From NCBI RefSeq assembly GCF_004216555.1, contig NZ_SGWQ01000007.1:124001-188000 (forward strand): 64,000 bases of DNA. Direction: 5' to 3'. A model generated the notes under the pieces. The model worked only from the letters and a program-made list of their open reading frames with translations. It was not told the origin of the DNA and did not search any database. Each line of letters opens with the position of its first letter. Positions within the stretch are counted from its first letter, which is position 1. Origin of the DNA: Herbihabitans rhizosphaerae. GTDB lineage: Bacteria > Actinomycetota > Actinomycetes > Mycobacteriales > Pseudonocardiaceae. A program made the translations under genes and the position numbers. Shown here piece by piece: positions 9,736 to 17,942 of this stretch.

Positions 9736-10611
9736 CTAGAGGCGACCGGTGATCTTCCTGAGGTACTCCAGGCTGCGCGCGGTGTCCAGCTTCGGGGTGT
9801 CCGGCGGGCTGTTCTCGTCGAGCGCGGTGTCCTGTTCGAGGACATACCAGCCGTCGTAGCCGGCGTCGTGCACGAACCGCACCATCGCTTCGACGTCCAC
9901 GTCGCCGTCGCCCAGGGGTGGATACAGTCCACTGTGGACGGCCTCGGTGTAGCCGAGTTCGCCGGCCCGCACCCGATCGGCGAGATCGGTGCGCACGTCC
10001 TTGAGGTGCACATGGCCGATACGTTCGGGATACCGCTTGGCGAGTGTCACCGGATCGGTGCCGCCGATCAGCAGGTGTCCGGTGTCCAGACACAGCGGCA
10101 GGTCCGAGTCGTGCACGAACCGCTCCACCTCGGGTTCGCGTTCCACGTGCGTACCGACGTGCGGATGCAGCACGGCGCGTAGACCGTGTTCTCGGGCGAT
10201 GTCACGCACCTGGACAGCGGTGCGCACCAATGTCTGCCACTCGTCGTCGGTGAGCGCCGGCCGTTCGTCGTATCCACCGAGCCCGGTGGCGGCGGCCAGC
10301 ACCAGCACTTCGGCGCCGGCGGCCGTGAGCAGGGCTGCCTGGGTACGTGCCTGCTCGACGGCAGCGGCCGGATTCTGGTGCAGCACAAGGGGAAGGAAGC
10401 CGCCGACAAGACCGAGACCATGCCGCTCAAGCAGGACGCGCAGGTGCGCCGGCTCAGTCGGCAGGTATCCGGGTGGGCCGAGCTCGGTGGCGGTCAGACC
10501 GAGTTCGGCCATCTCGCCGAGCACCCGCTCCGGCTCCAGCATGATGCCCCAGCCGGGCACCTCGCACACACCCCAGGAGATCGGCGCGCCGGCCACGCGG
10601 AACGTGCTCAC
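9736..10611 (-). CDS. iolE: Sugar phosphate isomerase/epimerase-family protein, probable inosose dehydratase (IolE-like)
   Basis: The 291-residue TIM-barrel protein begins GAPISWGVCEVPGWG and contains TATELGPPGYLP, VLHPHVGTHVE, LCLDTGHLLIGG and IGHVHLKDV, the metal-binding His, Asp and Glu motifs of the AP-endonuclease-2 fold. It is the only such enzyme in a pathway otherwise complete, so dehydration of scyllo-inosose is its likely step. An isomerase role (IolI/IolH-like) is the alternative. GTG 10611 overlaps the iolG stop (GTGA). Confidence 0.82.
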   Translation of the reverse strand: MSTFRVAGAPISWGVCEVPGWGIMLEPERVLGEMAELGLTATELGPPGYLPTEPAHLRVLLERHGLGLVGGFLPLVLHQNPAAAVEQARTQAALLTAAGAEVLVLAAATGLGGYDERPALTDDEWQTLVRTAVQVRDIAREHGLRAVLHPHVGTHVEREPEVERFVHDSDLPLCLDTGHLLIGGTDPVTLAKRYPERIGHVHLKDVRTDLADRVRAGELGYTEAVHSGLYPPLGDGDVDVEAMVRFVHDAGYDGWYVLEQDTALDENSPPDTPKLDTARSLEYLRKITGRL

Positions 10612-11618
10612 GCCGGCACCTCCTCGAACGCCGTACGGACCGGCGCGCCGGTTCTGCGCGACTGTTCACATGCCTCGGCGAGCCGCAGGCTGATCAGGCT
10701 TTCCCTTGCGGGAGAAGGGTTCTCCACCCGGCCCGCGATCACGTCGAGGAACGTGACCAGCTCGTTGACGTACGCGCGGTGGAAGCGTTCGGGGAAGCCG
10801 GGGTACGGGTCCGGGCCGACGCGCGGGCCGTCGGGTTCCAATGAGGTGAGCGGGGTGCGCGGGTCCAGCCCGACGGTCAGGGTGTCGCCGCTGCCGAACA
10901 CCTCGATGCGGCAGTCGTAGCCGACCGGGTCGTGCCGGGCGGCGGACAGCATCGCGTGCGCGCCGCCGGCGAAGCGCAGTACGGCGATCGCGTTGTCCAC
11001 GTCGCCGACCTCGGCGAACACGTCGTCCACGAGCACCGATCCGGACGCGAACACCTCCACGACGGGCTGGCCGACCAGCCACGGCACCGCGTCCAGGTCG
11101 TGGATGAGGCAGTCGCGGAACAGGCCTCCGGAGGAGGCGATGAACTCCTTCGGCGGCGGCTGGTGGTCGTTGCACACCGACCGGACCTGGTACACCCTGC
11201 CCACTTCACCGGCGCGCAGGCGGCGGTGCAGCTCGACGATGGCCGGGTCGAACCGTCGCTGGAAGCCGACCACGACGTCCACCCCGGACGCCTCGATCTC
11301 CTCCACGATCGTGCCGACGGCGGCGATGTCCTCGGCGAGCGGTTTCTCGCACAGCGCAGGCGTTCGCGCGGCGACACAGCGGCGCAGCATCTCCGGGTGG
11401 GTGTCGGTGGGCGTCGCGATCACCACGCCGTCGCTGTTCGCGAGTAGTGCGTCGAGGTCGTCGACGGCGGAGGTTCGCGGGCCGAGCCCGCCGGCGGCCT
11501 GACCGGCACGTCCGGCGACCGGGTCGAACAGCAGCACCTCGTCGACGGCGTCCAGTGAGGCGAGATTGCCGGCGTGCATCGTGCCGATGCGCCCGACCCC
11601 AGCAACTCCGATGCGCAT
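10608..11618 (-). CDS. iolG: Inositol 2-dehydrogenase (IolG), Gfo/Idh/MocA family
   Basis: The 336-residue product starts MRIGVAGVGRIGTMHAGNL, a Rossmann NAD-binding motif. It has the family EKPLAED motif with catalytic Lys near residue 92 and an SGGLFRDCLIHDLD stretch with catalytic His near residue 172. It oxidises myo-inositol to 2-keto-myo-inositol. ATG 11618 is preferred over an upstream TTG at 11633 because the Rossmann motif follows directly. It is the first gene of the minus-strand operon, just downstream of two operator palindromes. Confidence 0.92.
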   Translation of the reverse strand: MRIGVAGVGRIGTMHAGNLASLDAVDEVLLFDPVAGRAGQAAGGLGPRTSAVDDLDALLANSDGVVIATPTDTHPEMLRRCVAARTPALCEKPLAEDIAAVGTIVEEIEASGVDVVVGFQRRFDPAIVELHRRLRAGEVGRVYQVRSVCNDHQPPPKEFIASSGGLFRDCLIHDLDAVPWLVGQPVVEVFASGSVLVDDVFAEVGDVDNAIAVLRFAGGAHAMLSAARHDPVGYDCRIEVFGSGDTLTVGLDPRTPLTSLEPDGPRVGPDPYPGFPERFHRAYVNELVTFLDVIAGRVENPSPARESLISLRLAEACEQSRRTGAPVRTAFEEVPA

Positions 11619-11657
11619 GGGGAGGGTCTCCAAGTCCTGGTGGGGAGTGGTTTATCG

Positions 11658-11688
11658 TTAGAGCGCTCTATTGGTTGGAGCGCTCTAA
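11658..11688. promoter_or_regulatory. Two tandem LacI-type operators in the iolG/lacI divergent promoter region
   Basis: Two palindromes share the core GAGCGCTC: TTAGAGCGCTCTAT at 11658-11671 (12-bp perfect palindrome 11659-11670) and TTGGAGCGCTCTAA at 11675-11688 (one mismatch between arms). Their centres are 17 bp apart. They lie between the divergent iolG and LacI-family genes. The central CG step and shape fit LacI/GalR operators. Autoregulation and control of both units by the adjacent regulator is inferred. Confidence 0.85.
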
Positions 11689-11739
11689 TGCTGTAGCTTG
11701 CGTCACAGTGATGTCAAGGGCGGGTTTCGAGGAGGTCCG

Positions 11740-12756
11740 GTGGCACGGCCGACGATGGAGGACGTGGCGCGGCGCGCCGGTGTCTCCCGTGCGCTGGTCT
11801 CGCTGGTGATGCGCGGCTCGCCGAAGGTGAGCGCACAGCGCCGCGATGCCGTGCTCGCCGCGGCCGAGGAGTTGGGCTACTCGCCGCACGCGATGGCCCG
11901 ATCATTGGCGAGCCGCACGTCCACGGTGCTCGGCGTGATGGTGTCGGACCTGCACAACGCGTTCTTCGCCGAGGTCGTGGACGGCCTGGAGGCGGTGGCC
12001 GCGGCCGAGGGGTTCGATCTGATCATCAACACCGGCGGGCGCAGCGCCGCGCGGGAACGGCGCGCGGTGACCAGTCTGTTGTCCTTCCGGCCGGCCGGCC
12101 TTGCGTTGCTCGGGCCGGTGGTGCCGACCTCCACGATCGCGTCGGCGGCCGGCCAGGTGCCCGTCGTGCTGGTCGCCCGATCCTGCCGGCTGGCAGAGGT
12201 GGACATGGTCAACGACGACGGCGAGGCGGGTTCCCGGATCGCGGTCGATCACCTGGTTTCGTTGGGGCACAACAGGATCACGCACCTGGACGGTGGTGCT
12301 GGCTCGCAGTCGGCACTGCGCCGGCGCGGGTACGTCGACGGCATGCGCGCGCACGGCCTGAACCCGGACGTGGTCGCCAGTGAGTACACCGATGTGGCCG
12401 GTGCGAAGGTGGTCAGCCAGTTGCTCGAACGCGGGCTGGACGAGTTGCCGACCGCGCTGGTCGCGGCGAACGACTTCAACGCGGTCGGCGCGATCTCCGC
12501 GTTGGAGGAGGCCGGGCTGCGCGTGCCGGACGACATCTCGGTGATCGGCTACGACAACACCTCGCTGGCCGGCCTGCGGCACGTCTCCCTCACCACGGTG
12601 GATCAGCCGAGGCACGAGATGGGCCGGCTGGCAGGCGAGGCGCTGCTCCAGCGGGTGCGCGGCGAGCGCACCGACGCGGCCCGGCACCTACTGCATCCCT
12701 CGCTCGTGGTTCGCACGACCACGGCGGGTCCGAGAACGAGGAGGAAGCTCACGTGA
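11740..12756 (+). CDS. LacI/GalR-family repressor, probable inositol regulator
   Basis: The 338-residue product has the LacI headpiece PTMEDVARRAGVSRALVSLV and the hinge AMARSLASRTS, followed by a sugar-binding Peripla_BP domain (VLGVMVSDLHNAFFAEVVDG, then DISVIGYDNTSLAGL). The start is GTG 11740, preceded by a strong GAGGAGG at 11729-11735. Its stop overlaps the mmsA start (GTGA), so the regulator and the last pathway enzyme share a transcript. The ligand is probably inositol or a pathway intermediate. Confidence 0.93.
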   Translation: MARPTMEDVARRAGVSRALVSLVMRGSPKVSAQRRDAVLAAAEELGYSPHAMARSLASRTSTVLGVMVSDLHNAFFAEVVDGLEAVAAAEGFDLIINTGGRSAARERRAVTSLLSFRPAGLALLGPVVPTSTIASAAGQVPVVLVARSCRLAEVDMVNDDGEAGSRIAVDHLVSLGHNRITHLDGGAGSQSALRRRGYVDGMRAHGLNPDVVASEYTDVAGAKVVSQLLERGLDELPTALVAANDFNAVGAISALEEAGLRVPDDISVIGYDNTSLAGLRHVSLTTVDQPRHEMGRLAGEALLQRVRGERTDAARHLLHPSLVVRTTTAGPRTRRKLT

Positions 12757-14231
12757 CAGTTCCGCACTGGATCGACGGCGCGCGCACGACCGGGGCGTCG
12801 GTGCGTACCGGCGAGGTGTTCCAGCCGGCGACCGGCGAGGTGGCCAGGCAGGTGGTGTTGGCCGAACAGTCCGATGTGGACCTCGCGGTGGCAAGTGCGA
12901 CGAAGGCGGCCCGCGAATGGGGTGACTCGTCGCTGTCGGCGCGCGCGAAGGTGCTGTTCGCGTTCCGCCAGTTGGTGCACGACCATCGCGACGAGCTGGC
13001 GGCGATCATCACGGATGAGCACGGCAAGGTGCTGTCCGACGCGGCCGGTGAGGTCCAGCGTGGGCTCGAGGTGGTCGAGTTCGCGTGTGGGATCCCGCAT
13101 CTGTTGAAGGGCGAGCACTCCGAGCAGGTGTCACGCGGGGTGGACGCGTACTCGACACGCGAGCCGGTCGGTGTCGTCGCGGGGATCACGCCGTTCAACT
13201 TTCCCGTGATGGTGCCGATGTGGATGTTCCCGATCGCCGTCGCCTGCGGGAACGCGTTCGTGCTCAAGCCATCCGAGCGTGATCCGTCGGCAGCGGTGCG
13301 GCTCGCGGAGTTGTTCTCCGAGGCGGGCTTGCCCGACGGCGTGCTCAACGTCCTGCAGGGTGACGCCGTCGCCGTGAACGCGCTCCTCGATCACCCTGAC
13401 GTCGCGGGAATCTCGTTCGTGGGATCCACTCCCATCGCGCGTCACGTGTACTCCCGTGGGACCGCGAACGGCAAACGAGTGCAGGCGCTCGGCGGGGCGA
13501 AGAACCACATGGTCGTCCTCCCCGACGCGGATGTGGACACAGCGGCCGACGCAGCCGTATCCGCCGGCTACGGCAGTGCCGGCGAGCGATGCATGGCCGT
13601 GTCGGTTGTGGTGGCCGTCGGTGACATGGCTGACCAGTTGGTGCCCGCGATCGCGGCGCGTACCCGTGAACTCGTGGTCGGCCCCGGCACCGATCCCACG
13701 TCGCAGATGGGCCCACTCGTCACCGGCACCCACCGGGACCGCGTCGCGTCCTTTGTGGACAGTGGCATCACCGAAGGCGCCGACCTCGTCGTGGACGGCC
13801 GCGCCCACAGTGTCGAGGGCCAGGGATTCTGGCTAGCCCCAACACTTTTCGACAATGTGACCCCCGAGATGGCGGTGTACAAGGAGGAGATCTTCGGCCC
13901 GGTGCTGTGCGTGGTCCGAGTGCCCACCTTCGACGCCGCCGTGGAACTGGTGAACGCGAATCCCTACGGCAACGGGACCGCCGTCTACACCGGCGATGGC
14001 CTCGCCGCCCGTGAGTACCAGCGTCGTGTGCGCGTCGGCATGATCGGTATCAATGTGCCGATCCCGGTGCCGATGGCCTACTACTCCTTCGGCGGTTGGA
14101 AGGACTCGCTGTTCGGTGACACGCACGTGCACGGCGCGGAGGGCGTGCGGTTCTACACCCGCGCGAAGGCCGTGACGGCGCGCTGGCCGAGGCAGAGCGG
14201 CATCGACCTCGGCTTTCCCGTGCACGCCTGA
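12753..14231 (+). CDS. mmsA: CoA-acylating methylmalonate/malonate-semialdehyde dehydrogenase (MmsA/IolA)
   Basis: The 492-residue product is an aldehyde dehydrogenase of the MmsA class: FNFPVMVPMWMFPIAVACGN near residue 150, the catalytic motif GSAGERCMAV with Cys280, and KEEIFGPVLCVVRV. It converts malonate semialdehyde to acetyl-CoA and CO2 and closes the inositol pathway. GTG 12753 overlaps the repressor stop (GTGA) and is preceded by GAGGAGGAAG. Confidence 0.94.
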   Translation: MTVPHWIDGARTTGASVRTGEVFQPATGEVARQVVLAEQSDVDLAVASATKAAREWGDSSLSARAKVLFAFRQLVHDHRDELAAIITDEHGKVLSDAAGEVQRGLEVVEFACGIPHLLKGEHSEQVSRGVDAYSTREPVGVVAGITPFNFPVMVPMWMFPIAVACGNAFVLKPSERDPSAAVRLAELFSEAGLPDGVLNVLQGDAVAVNALLDHPDVAGISFVGSTPIARHVYSRGTANGKRVQALGGAKNHMVVLPDADVDTAADAAVSAGYGSAGERCMAVSVVVAVGDMADQLVPAIAARTRELVVGPGTDPTSQMGPLVTGTHRDRVASFVDSGITEGADLVVDGRAHSVEGQGFWLAPTLFDNVTPEMAVYKEEIFGPVLCVVRVPTFDAAVELVNANPYGNGTAVYTGDGLAAREYQRRVRVGMIGINVPIPVPMAYYSFGGWKDSLFGDTHVHGAEGVRFYTRAKAVTARWPRQSGIDLGFPVHA

Positions 14232-14241
14232 GGTACACGGT

Positions 14242-15316
14242 TCAGAAGGGCGCCGGTTCGGGTTCGGCGATCGGTTCGGCCCGGACGGTGACGGTGTCGC
14301 CGAGTGGGCTGGTGGTGATCACCAGGTCCGGCTCGGGCTGCTCGACAACCCAGCCGGGCTTCTCCTTGCACAGGTTGTGCCGCTCGCAGCGCGGGTTCAG
14401 ATTGCACACACACGTACGCCCGAAGTCGGCGTGCCGAGCGGTGTGATCGAGGTGGCAGCGTGTCGACGGGCGGTTGCACCCAGGATGGGTACATCGCGGA
14501 TGTCGCATCCGCACGTTCTCCGCCATCGCAGCCGGCGGATATCGTTTCCTGCCCACATCGGTCACCATTCCCGACACCGGATCAGTGAGTAGCCGCCGCC
14601 AGGTGGATTTCGGATCAGCCGCCAACTCGCGGCACACCTGCGCGGGTAGCGAATCGACGCCGAACAGTTGACCCGGCTTGTCATCCACACCCAACAACGT
14701 CGTGTGCGGCACGGTCACCCACACAATCGTCTTGATGTGCCACTGATCCTCCCCACACAAGTCGTCCATGGCGATGTCGAACCGCAACTGATCCAACGCC
14801 CGGGCATCACCCTGCTGCTTGGCGCGGCGGGCTTGCTGATCGATCCGGACGTAGGCCGGGTAGAGCTGCTCGACCGGTCCTTGGAGGCAGAGAAACGCCT
14901 CCCCGTCGTCCCCCAGGGTGAACCGAACATGCCGATCCTTACGCCGCTCCTGACGGCGACGCTCCGCACCCTCGGGGTCGACCAGCTTCACCACATCCCT
15001 GACCCTGCGCCGAAAAGGCTCGTAGTAGTCCGGTGGATTGGCCAGCACTCGTTGCTCGACCTGCCCCGGCGTGCTCGGCGCTCAGAGGTTTGGTGACCTC
15101 GTACATCGCCCGCGCCTTGGACCAATCCAGCTCACCGCGCTCCAACGCCGCCAGAGTCCTCGGCACCCGCGCCGCCATCCCTTGAGCAATCGCAAGCTGG
15201 TTCCCCGCGTGCCGCCGCTTCGCGAACATATCCAGCATTCGCACCCGCTGCACTTGAAGCCCCGCAATCTTCCGCTCCACAAAACCCAACATTTCAAGGA
15301 GCATGATTTCTTCCAT
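14242..15316 (-). pseudogene. DUF222/HNH endonuclease-signature protein, frameshifted
   Basis: The 5' part (from ATG 15316) encodes a typical DUF222 N-terminus (MEEIMLLEMLGFVERKIAG, then VPRTLAALERGELDWSKARA). After KPLSAEHAG the frame is lost and the matching continuation (QVEQRVLANPPDYYEPFRRR) is found in another frame down to 14242. Dropping one C from the CCCC run at 15064-15067 restores one reading frame. The 3' part carries the HNH region (CTHPGCNRPSTRCHLDHTA and RCERHNLCKEKPGW). It is either a true one-base frameshift or a homopolymer sequencing error. Members of this family are often multicopy and associated with mobile or repeated sequences. Confidence 0.82.
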
Positions 15317-15634
15317 ACCCAATATTTACCGGCACCTTCACGCGAAAACGTCACCCATTAAGGTGACCCACAAAGCAAAAGGCGTACCCTCTTCTCGTTG
15401 GCAAGGCGGTCGCCGGAAAACCCGGGCAATGTGCCACCCACAGCCGGCGACCGTCGCGGCAGCCAAACGACAGAAAGTGCACAATCAAACCCGTGCACCA
15501 CCCAGAGATCGCCACCTACCTGGACAACGCGCGCCGACCACGTCCGGCTGTCCCCGCACACCACCACGGGCGAGCAGGCGCTGAACGCGGTCCGCGCCGC
15601 GCTGAAATTCGTGAACCAAGACCGATCGGCCTGA
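15317..15634. other. Gene-poor stretch with a possible decayed small reading frame
   Basis: No intact gene is supported. Base composition is visibly less GC-rich than the neighbours, especially 15280-15420. From GTG 15494 a short frame reads HHPEIATYLDNAR, and a second frame continues DHVRLSPHTTTGEQALNAV to a stop at 15634. Joining them would need a small frame change near 15525. It may be a decayed small gene or chance. Confidence 0.3.
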
Positions 15635-15814
15635 TCAACGATCCTTCTTCTTCACCGCGTCGGATACCGACTGAGCCGCGCCCTTAACGGCGTCCTTCAC
15701 TTTCGCGATGCCGTGCTGCGCCTTGCCCTCTCGCTCGAGATCCTCGTCATCCGTCGCTTTTCCGGCGAACTCCTTCGCCTTTCCGGTGATCTTGTCCTTC
15801 TGTTCCTCGGACAT
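15635..15814 (-). CDS. CsbD-family stress-response protein
   Basis: This 59-residue hydrophilic protein has the CsbD pattern: SEEQKDKITGKAKEFAGKAT, then an acidic DDEDLEREGKAQ segment and a Lys/Ala-rich amphipathic tail. The family is induced by general stress and has no known enzymatic role. ATG 15814 is preceded by AGGGAAG. Its first 68 bp overlap the 3' end of the STAS gene in a different frame on the same strand, which suggests co-expression. Confidence 0.85.
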   Translation of the reverse strand: MSEEQKDKITGKAKEFAGKATDDEDLEREGKAQHGIAKVKDAVKGAAQSVSDAVKKKDR

Positions 15815-16169
15815 GTGCACTTCCCTTCTCTTCCACTGGCGGGTCGGCCAGCAGGCCGTTGAGACCGGACACGGTCAGCGCGCGCAGTACGGTGGGATCC
15901 CGCGCCAGCAGCCGAAGCGGTATGCCGCGGCTGATCAGCAGGTCACGGGTGTTGCGCAAGGTCATGAGCACGCCGCAGGACACGAAGTCGACGTCGGTCA
16001 GGTCGCACACCAGCATCGTGGTCGCGGGGTGGTGCGCCGCGCGCACGACGGCCGCGCGCCATTCCGCGTCGTTCGACCTGTCGATATACCCGTGTGTGGT
16101 GACCAACACCGTTCCGGCGGGTATGCGAACGGAACGGACGGCGAACCGGGGAGAAATGATGTCGCACAT
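15747..16169 (-). CDS. STAS-domain protein (anti-sigma factor antagonist-like)
   Basis: The 140-residue product has a STAS core: GTVLVTTHGYIDRSNDAEWR, MLVCDLTDVDFVSCGVLMTL and LRLLARDPTVLRALTVSGL. The serine of DFVSCG lies where anti-anti-sigma factors are phosphorylated. ATG 16169 is preferred (GGAGG about 12 bp upstream); TTG 16178 is possible. The last 22 codons form a charged tail that overlaps csbD. A role in partner-switching control of a stress sigma factor is inferred. Confidence 0.8.
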   Translation of the reverse strand: MCDIISPRFAVRSVRIPAGTVLVTTHGYIDRSNDAEWRAAVVRAAHHPATTMLVCDLTDVDFVSCGVLMTLRNTRDLLISRGIPLRLLARDPTVLRALTVSGLNGLLADPPVEEKGSAHVRGTEGQDHRKGEGVRRKSDG

Positions 16170-16309
16170 CTCAGTCAATTGGCCTCCGCGCAATACGATC
16201 CGCCCAGGGGCGGGACTACGGGGGCACAGCTGACTGCATAACCGTGCTGACGCCAAGATACCCCATCGCGGCCGCTGCGAAACCCTCGATTCGTGAGAGG
16301 GTGCGCACC

Positions 16310-17041
16310 ATGCTGACCGTCGCGCACGAACTCGCCGAGATCACCAGGCTGGTCGAGGACGACGACTTCGGAACCACACTGGACCGGTTCGTCAGCCGCA
16401 TCGCGGACACCGTTCCGGGGTGCGACCACGCGATCCTCACCGTGCGGTCGGACGGCGCGGTCGAGACCGTCGCCGGCGCCGCGGGTCTGGACTTCGACCC
16501 GATCGCGCCCGGGCCGGTCGTGGAGGCGGTCACGTTCGGTGAGCCGCGCCGGCTCGACGACGTCGCGACCGATCAGCGCTGGCCCGCGTTCGCCGCCCAG
16601 GTCGGCAATGCCGGATTCCGGACCTGTGTCGCGCTTCCGCTGTCCATCAAGGGCGAGGACAGCGCGGTGCTCACCCTGTTCTCACACAAGCCCGACCAGT
16701 TCGCCGACACCGCCTACGACGTGGTGCTGCTGCTGACCCTGCACGCCGGGGTGGTGTTCGACAACGCGACGCTGTACCACGACAGCAGCCAGATGGTGGT
16801 GCAACTGCGGACAGCGCTGCGCACGAGGTCGCTGGTCGGCCGCGCGCAGGGCATGCTGATGCGCCATTTCGAGTACAGCACCGACGACGCGTTCGCGACG
16901 CTGAAACGTGCCTCGCAGAACAGCAACACGAAGCTGCGCGATCTGGCCGCCGCGCTGGTCAGCGCACATGAGAAGGGCGAGTTCGACACCGCGTTGCAGA
17001 AACTGGCGCTCACCGCGGCCGGCGAGAAGGCACCGGACTGA
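16310..17041 (+). CDS. GAF- and ANTAR-domain regulator
   Basis: The 243-residue product has a GAF sensor (about residues 20-160, with FRTCVALPLSIKGEDSAVLT) and a C-terminal ANTAR RNA-binding domain (SLVGRAQGMLMRHFEYSTDD followed by AFATLKRASQNSNTKLRDLA). ANTAR proteins bind paired hexanucleotide hairpins in transcripts to cause antitermination. ATG 16310 follows GAGAGGG; GTG starts at 16244 or 16301 are possible. It is divergent from the STAS/CsbD pair. No ANTAR double hairpin was recognised nearby. Confidence 0.88.
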   Translation: MLTVAHELAEITRLVEDDDFGTTLDRFVSRIADTVPGCDHAILTVRSDGAVETVAGAAGLDFDPIAPGPVVEAVTFGEPRRLDDVATDQRWPAFAAQVGNAGFRTCVALPLSIKGEDSAVLTLFSHKPDQFADTAYDVVLLLTLHAGVVFDNATLYHDSSQMVVQLRTALRTRSLVGRAQGMLMRHFEYSTDDAFATLKRASQNSNTKLRDLAAALVSAHEKGEFDTALQKLALTAAGEKAPD

Positions 17042-17243
17042 TCGCGCTGGTCCGAACGCTCACAACGCCGTTTCTTGTCGACCTCTGAGTCCGGCTGAGG
17101 CGGTAGTTGTCAGTATTCGCACACAAGTCGTCAAGCTTCTCCCGCGCTCGTCGGCCCGCTTGTACGGTGGCGACGATTTTCCTTGTGCGCCAAGCCTTCC
17201 TGTAGTCCCGGCGGGGTGGGACGGAGACGACTGGAGAGACGTC
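17042..17243. other. Intergenic region upstream of the methyltransferase gene
   Basis: This 202-bp stretch holds no gene. A GGAGAG ribosome-binding site lies at 17233-17238. It also contains the short inverted repeat CTTG-N5-CAAG at 17182-17194. No convincing terminator was seen after the GAF-ANTAR gene. Confidence 0.4.
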
Positions 17244-17942
17244 ATGAGCTCCGATCTCGGTGAGACCGTTGTTGACATTGAGAGCCTTATGTGGAGTATC
17301 TACCACCATGTTCGGGACAACGGAGGCCAGGTCTTCGAAGGTGGCAGCAGTGTCGAGCAGGCGACCTACCTCCGGGAGTTCGCTCGAAGATCCGGTGCGA
17401 AGGTCATCGCGGAAATCGGTTTCAATGTGGGTTTCTCCAGCCTGGCTTTTCTGGAAGGCTCTCCAGACACGCGAGTCGTCTCGTTCGAGCTGGACGCTCG
17501 CCGGTCTGTCCAACTCGCGAAAGAGTTCATCGACACGCGCTACCCGGGCCGACACGAGCTGGTGGTCGGCGACTCCACGGAAACCGTAGCCGGCTACGCC
17601 GGAGCACCTTGCGACCTCGTCTTCGTGGACGGCGGGCACACCTATGAGATCGCCGCGGCGGACATCCGCAACGCGCGCCGCATCGCGCGGCACGGTGGGC
17701 TCGTCGTCGTGGACGACCTCATTCCGTGGTACCCGTGGGGAATCGGCCCGCACCGCGCCTGGCAGGAGGCGATCGAGCTCGGGTTGATCGAGCCGACCGA
17801 GTATCTGGTCGACGGGCGCGTGGTCGACGAGATCGCGGCACCGGGCGGCCGCGCCTGGGGTGCCGGCCGGTTCCTCGGCCACCCCGCCTCCGATCCACCC
17901 GGCATCACCGCCGGCGAAAGGGCGACTGGCTCGGCGAGTTGA
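17244..17942 (+). CDS. Class I SAM-dependent methyltransferase
   Basis: The 232-residue product has SAM motif I as VIAEIGFNVGFSSLAFLEG, an acidic post-motif (VVSFELDARRSVQLAKEF), and DLVFVDGGHTYEIAAADIRN, resembling Methyltransf_24/CmcI-type O-methyltransferases. ATG 17244 follows GGAGAG. Its stop overlaps the start of the glycosyltransferase gene (TTGA), so the two are coupled. Together they may tailor a small molecule by methylation and glycosylation; the substrate is unknown. Confidence 0.85.
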   Translation: MSSDLGETVVDIESLMWSIYHHVRDNGGQVFEGGSSVEQATYLREFARRSGAKVIAEIGFNVGFSSLAFLEGSPDTRVVSFELDARRSVQLAKEFIDTRYPGRHELVVGDSTETVAGYAGAPCDLVFVDGGHTYEIAAADIRNARRIARHGGLVVVDDLIPWYPWGIGPHRAWQEAIELGLIEPTEYLVDGRVVDEIAAPGGRAWGAGRFLGHPASDPPGITAGERATGSAS

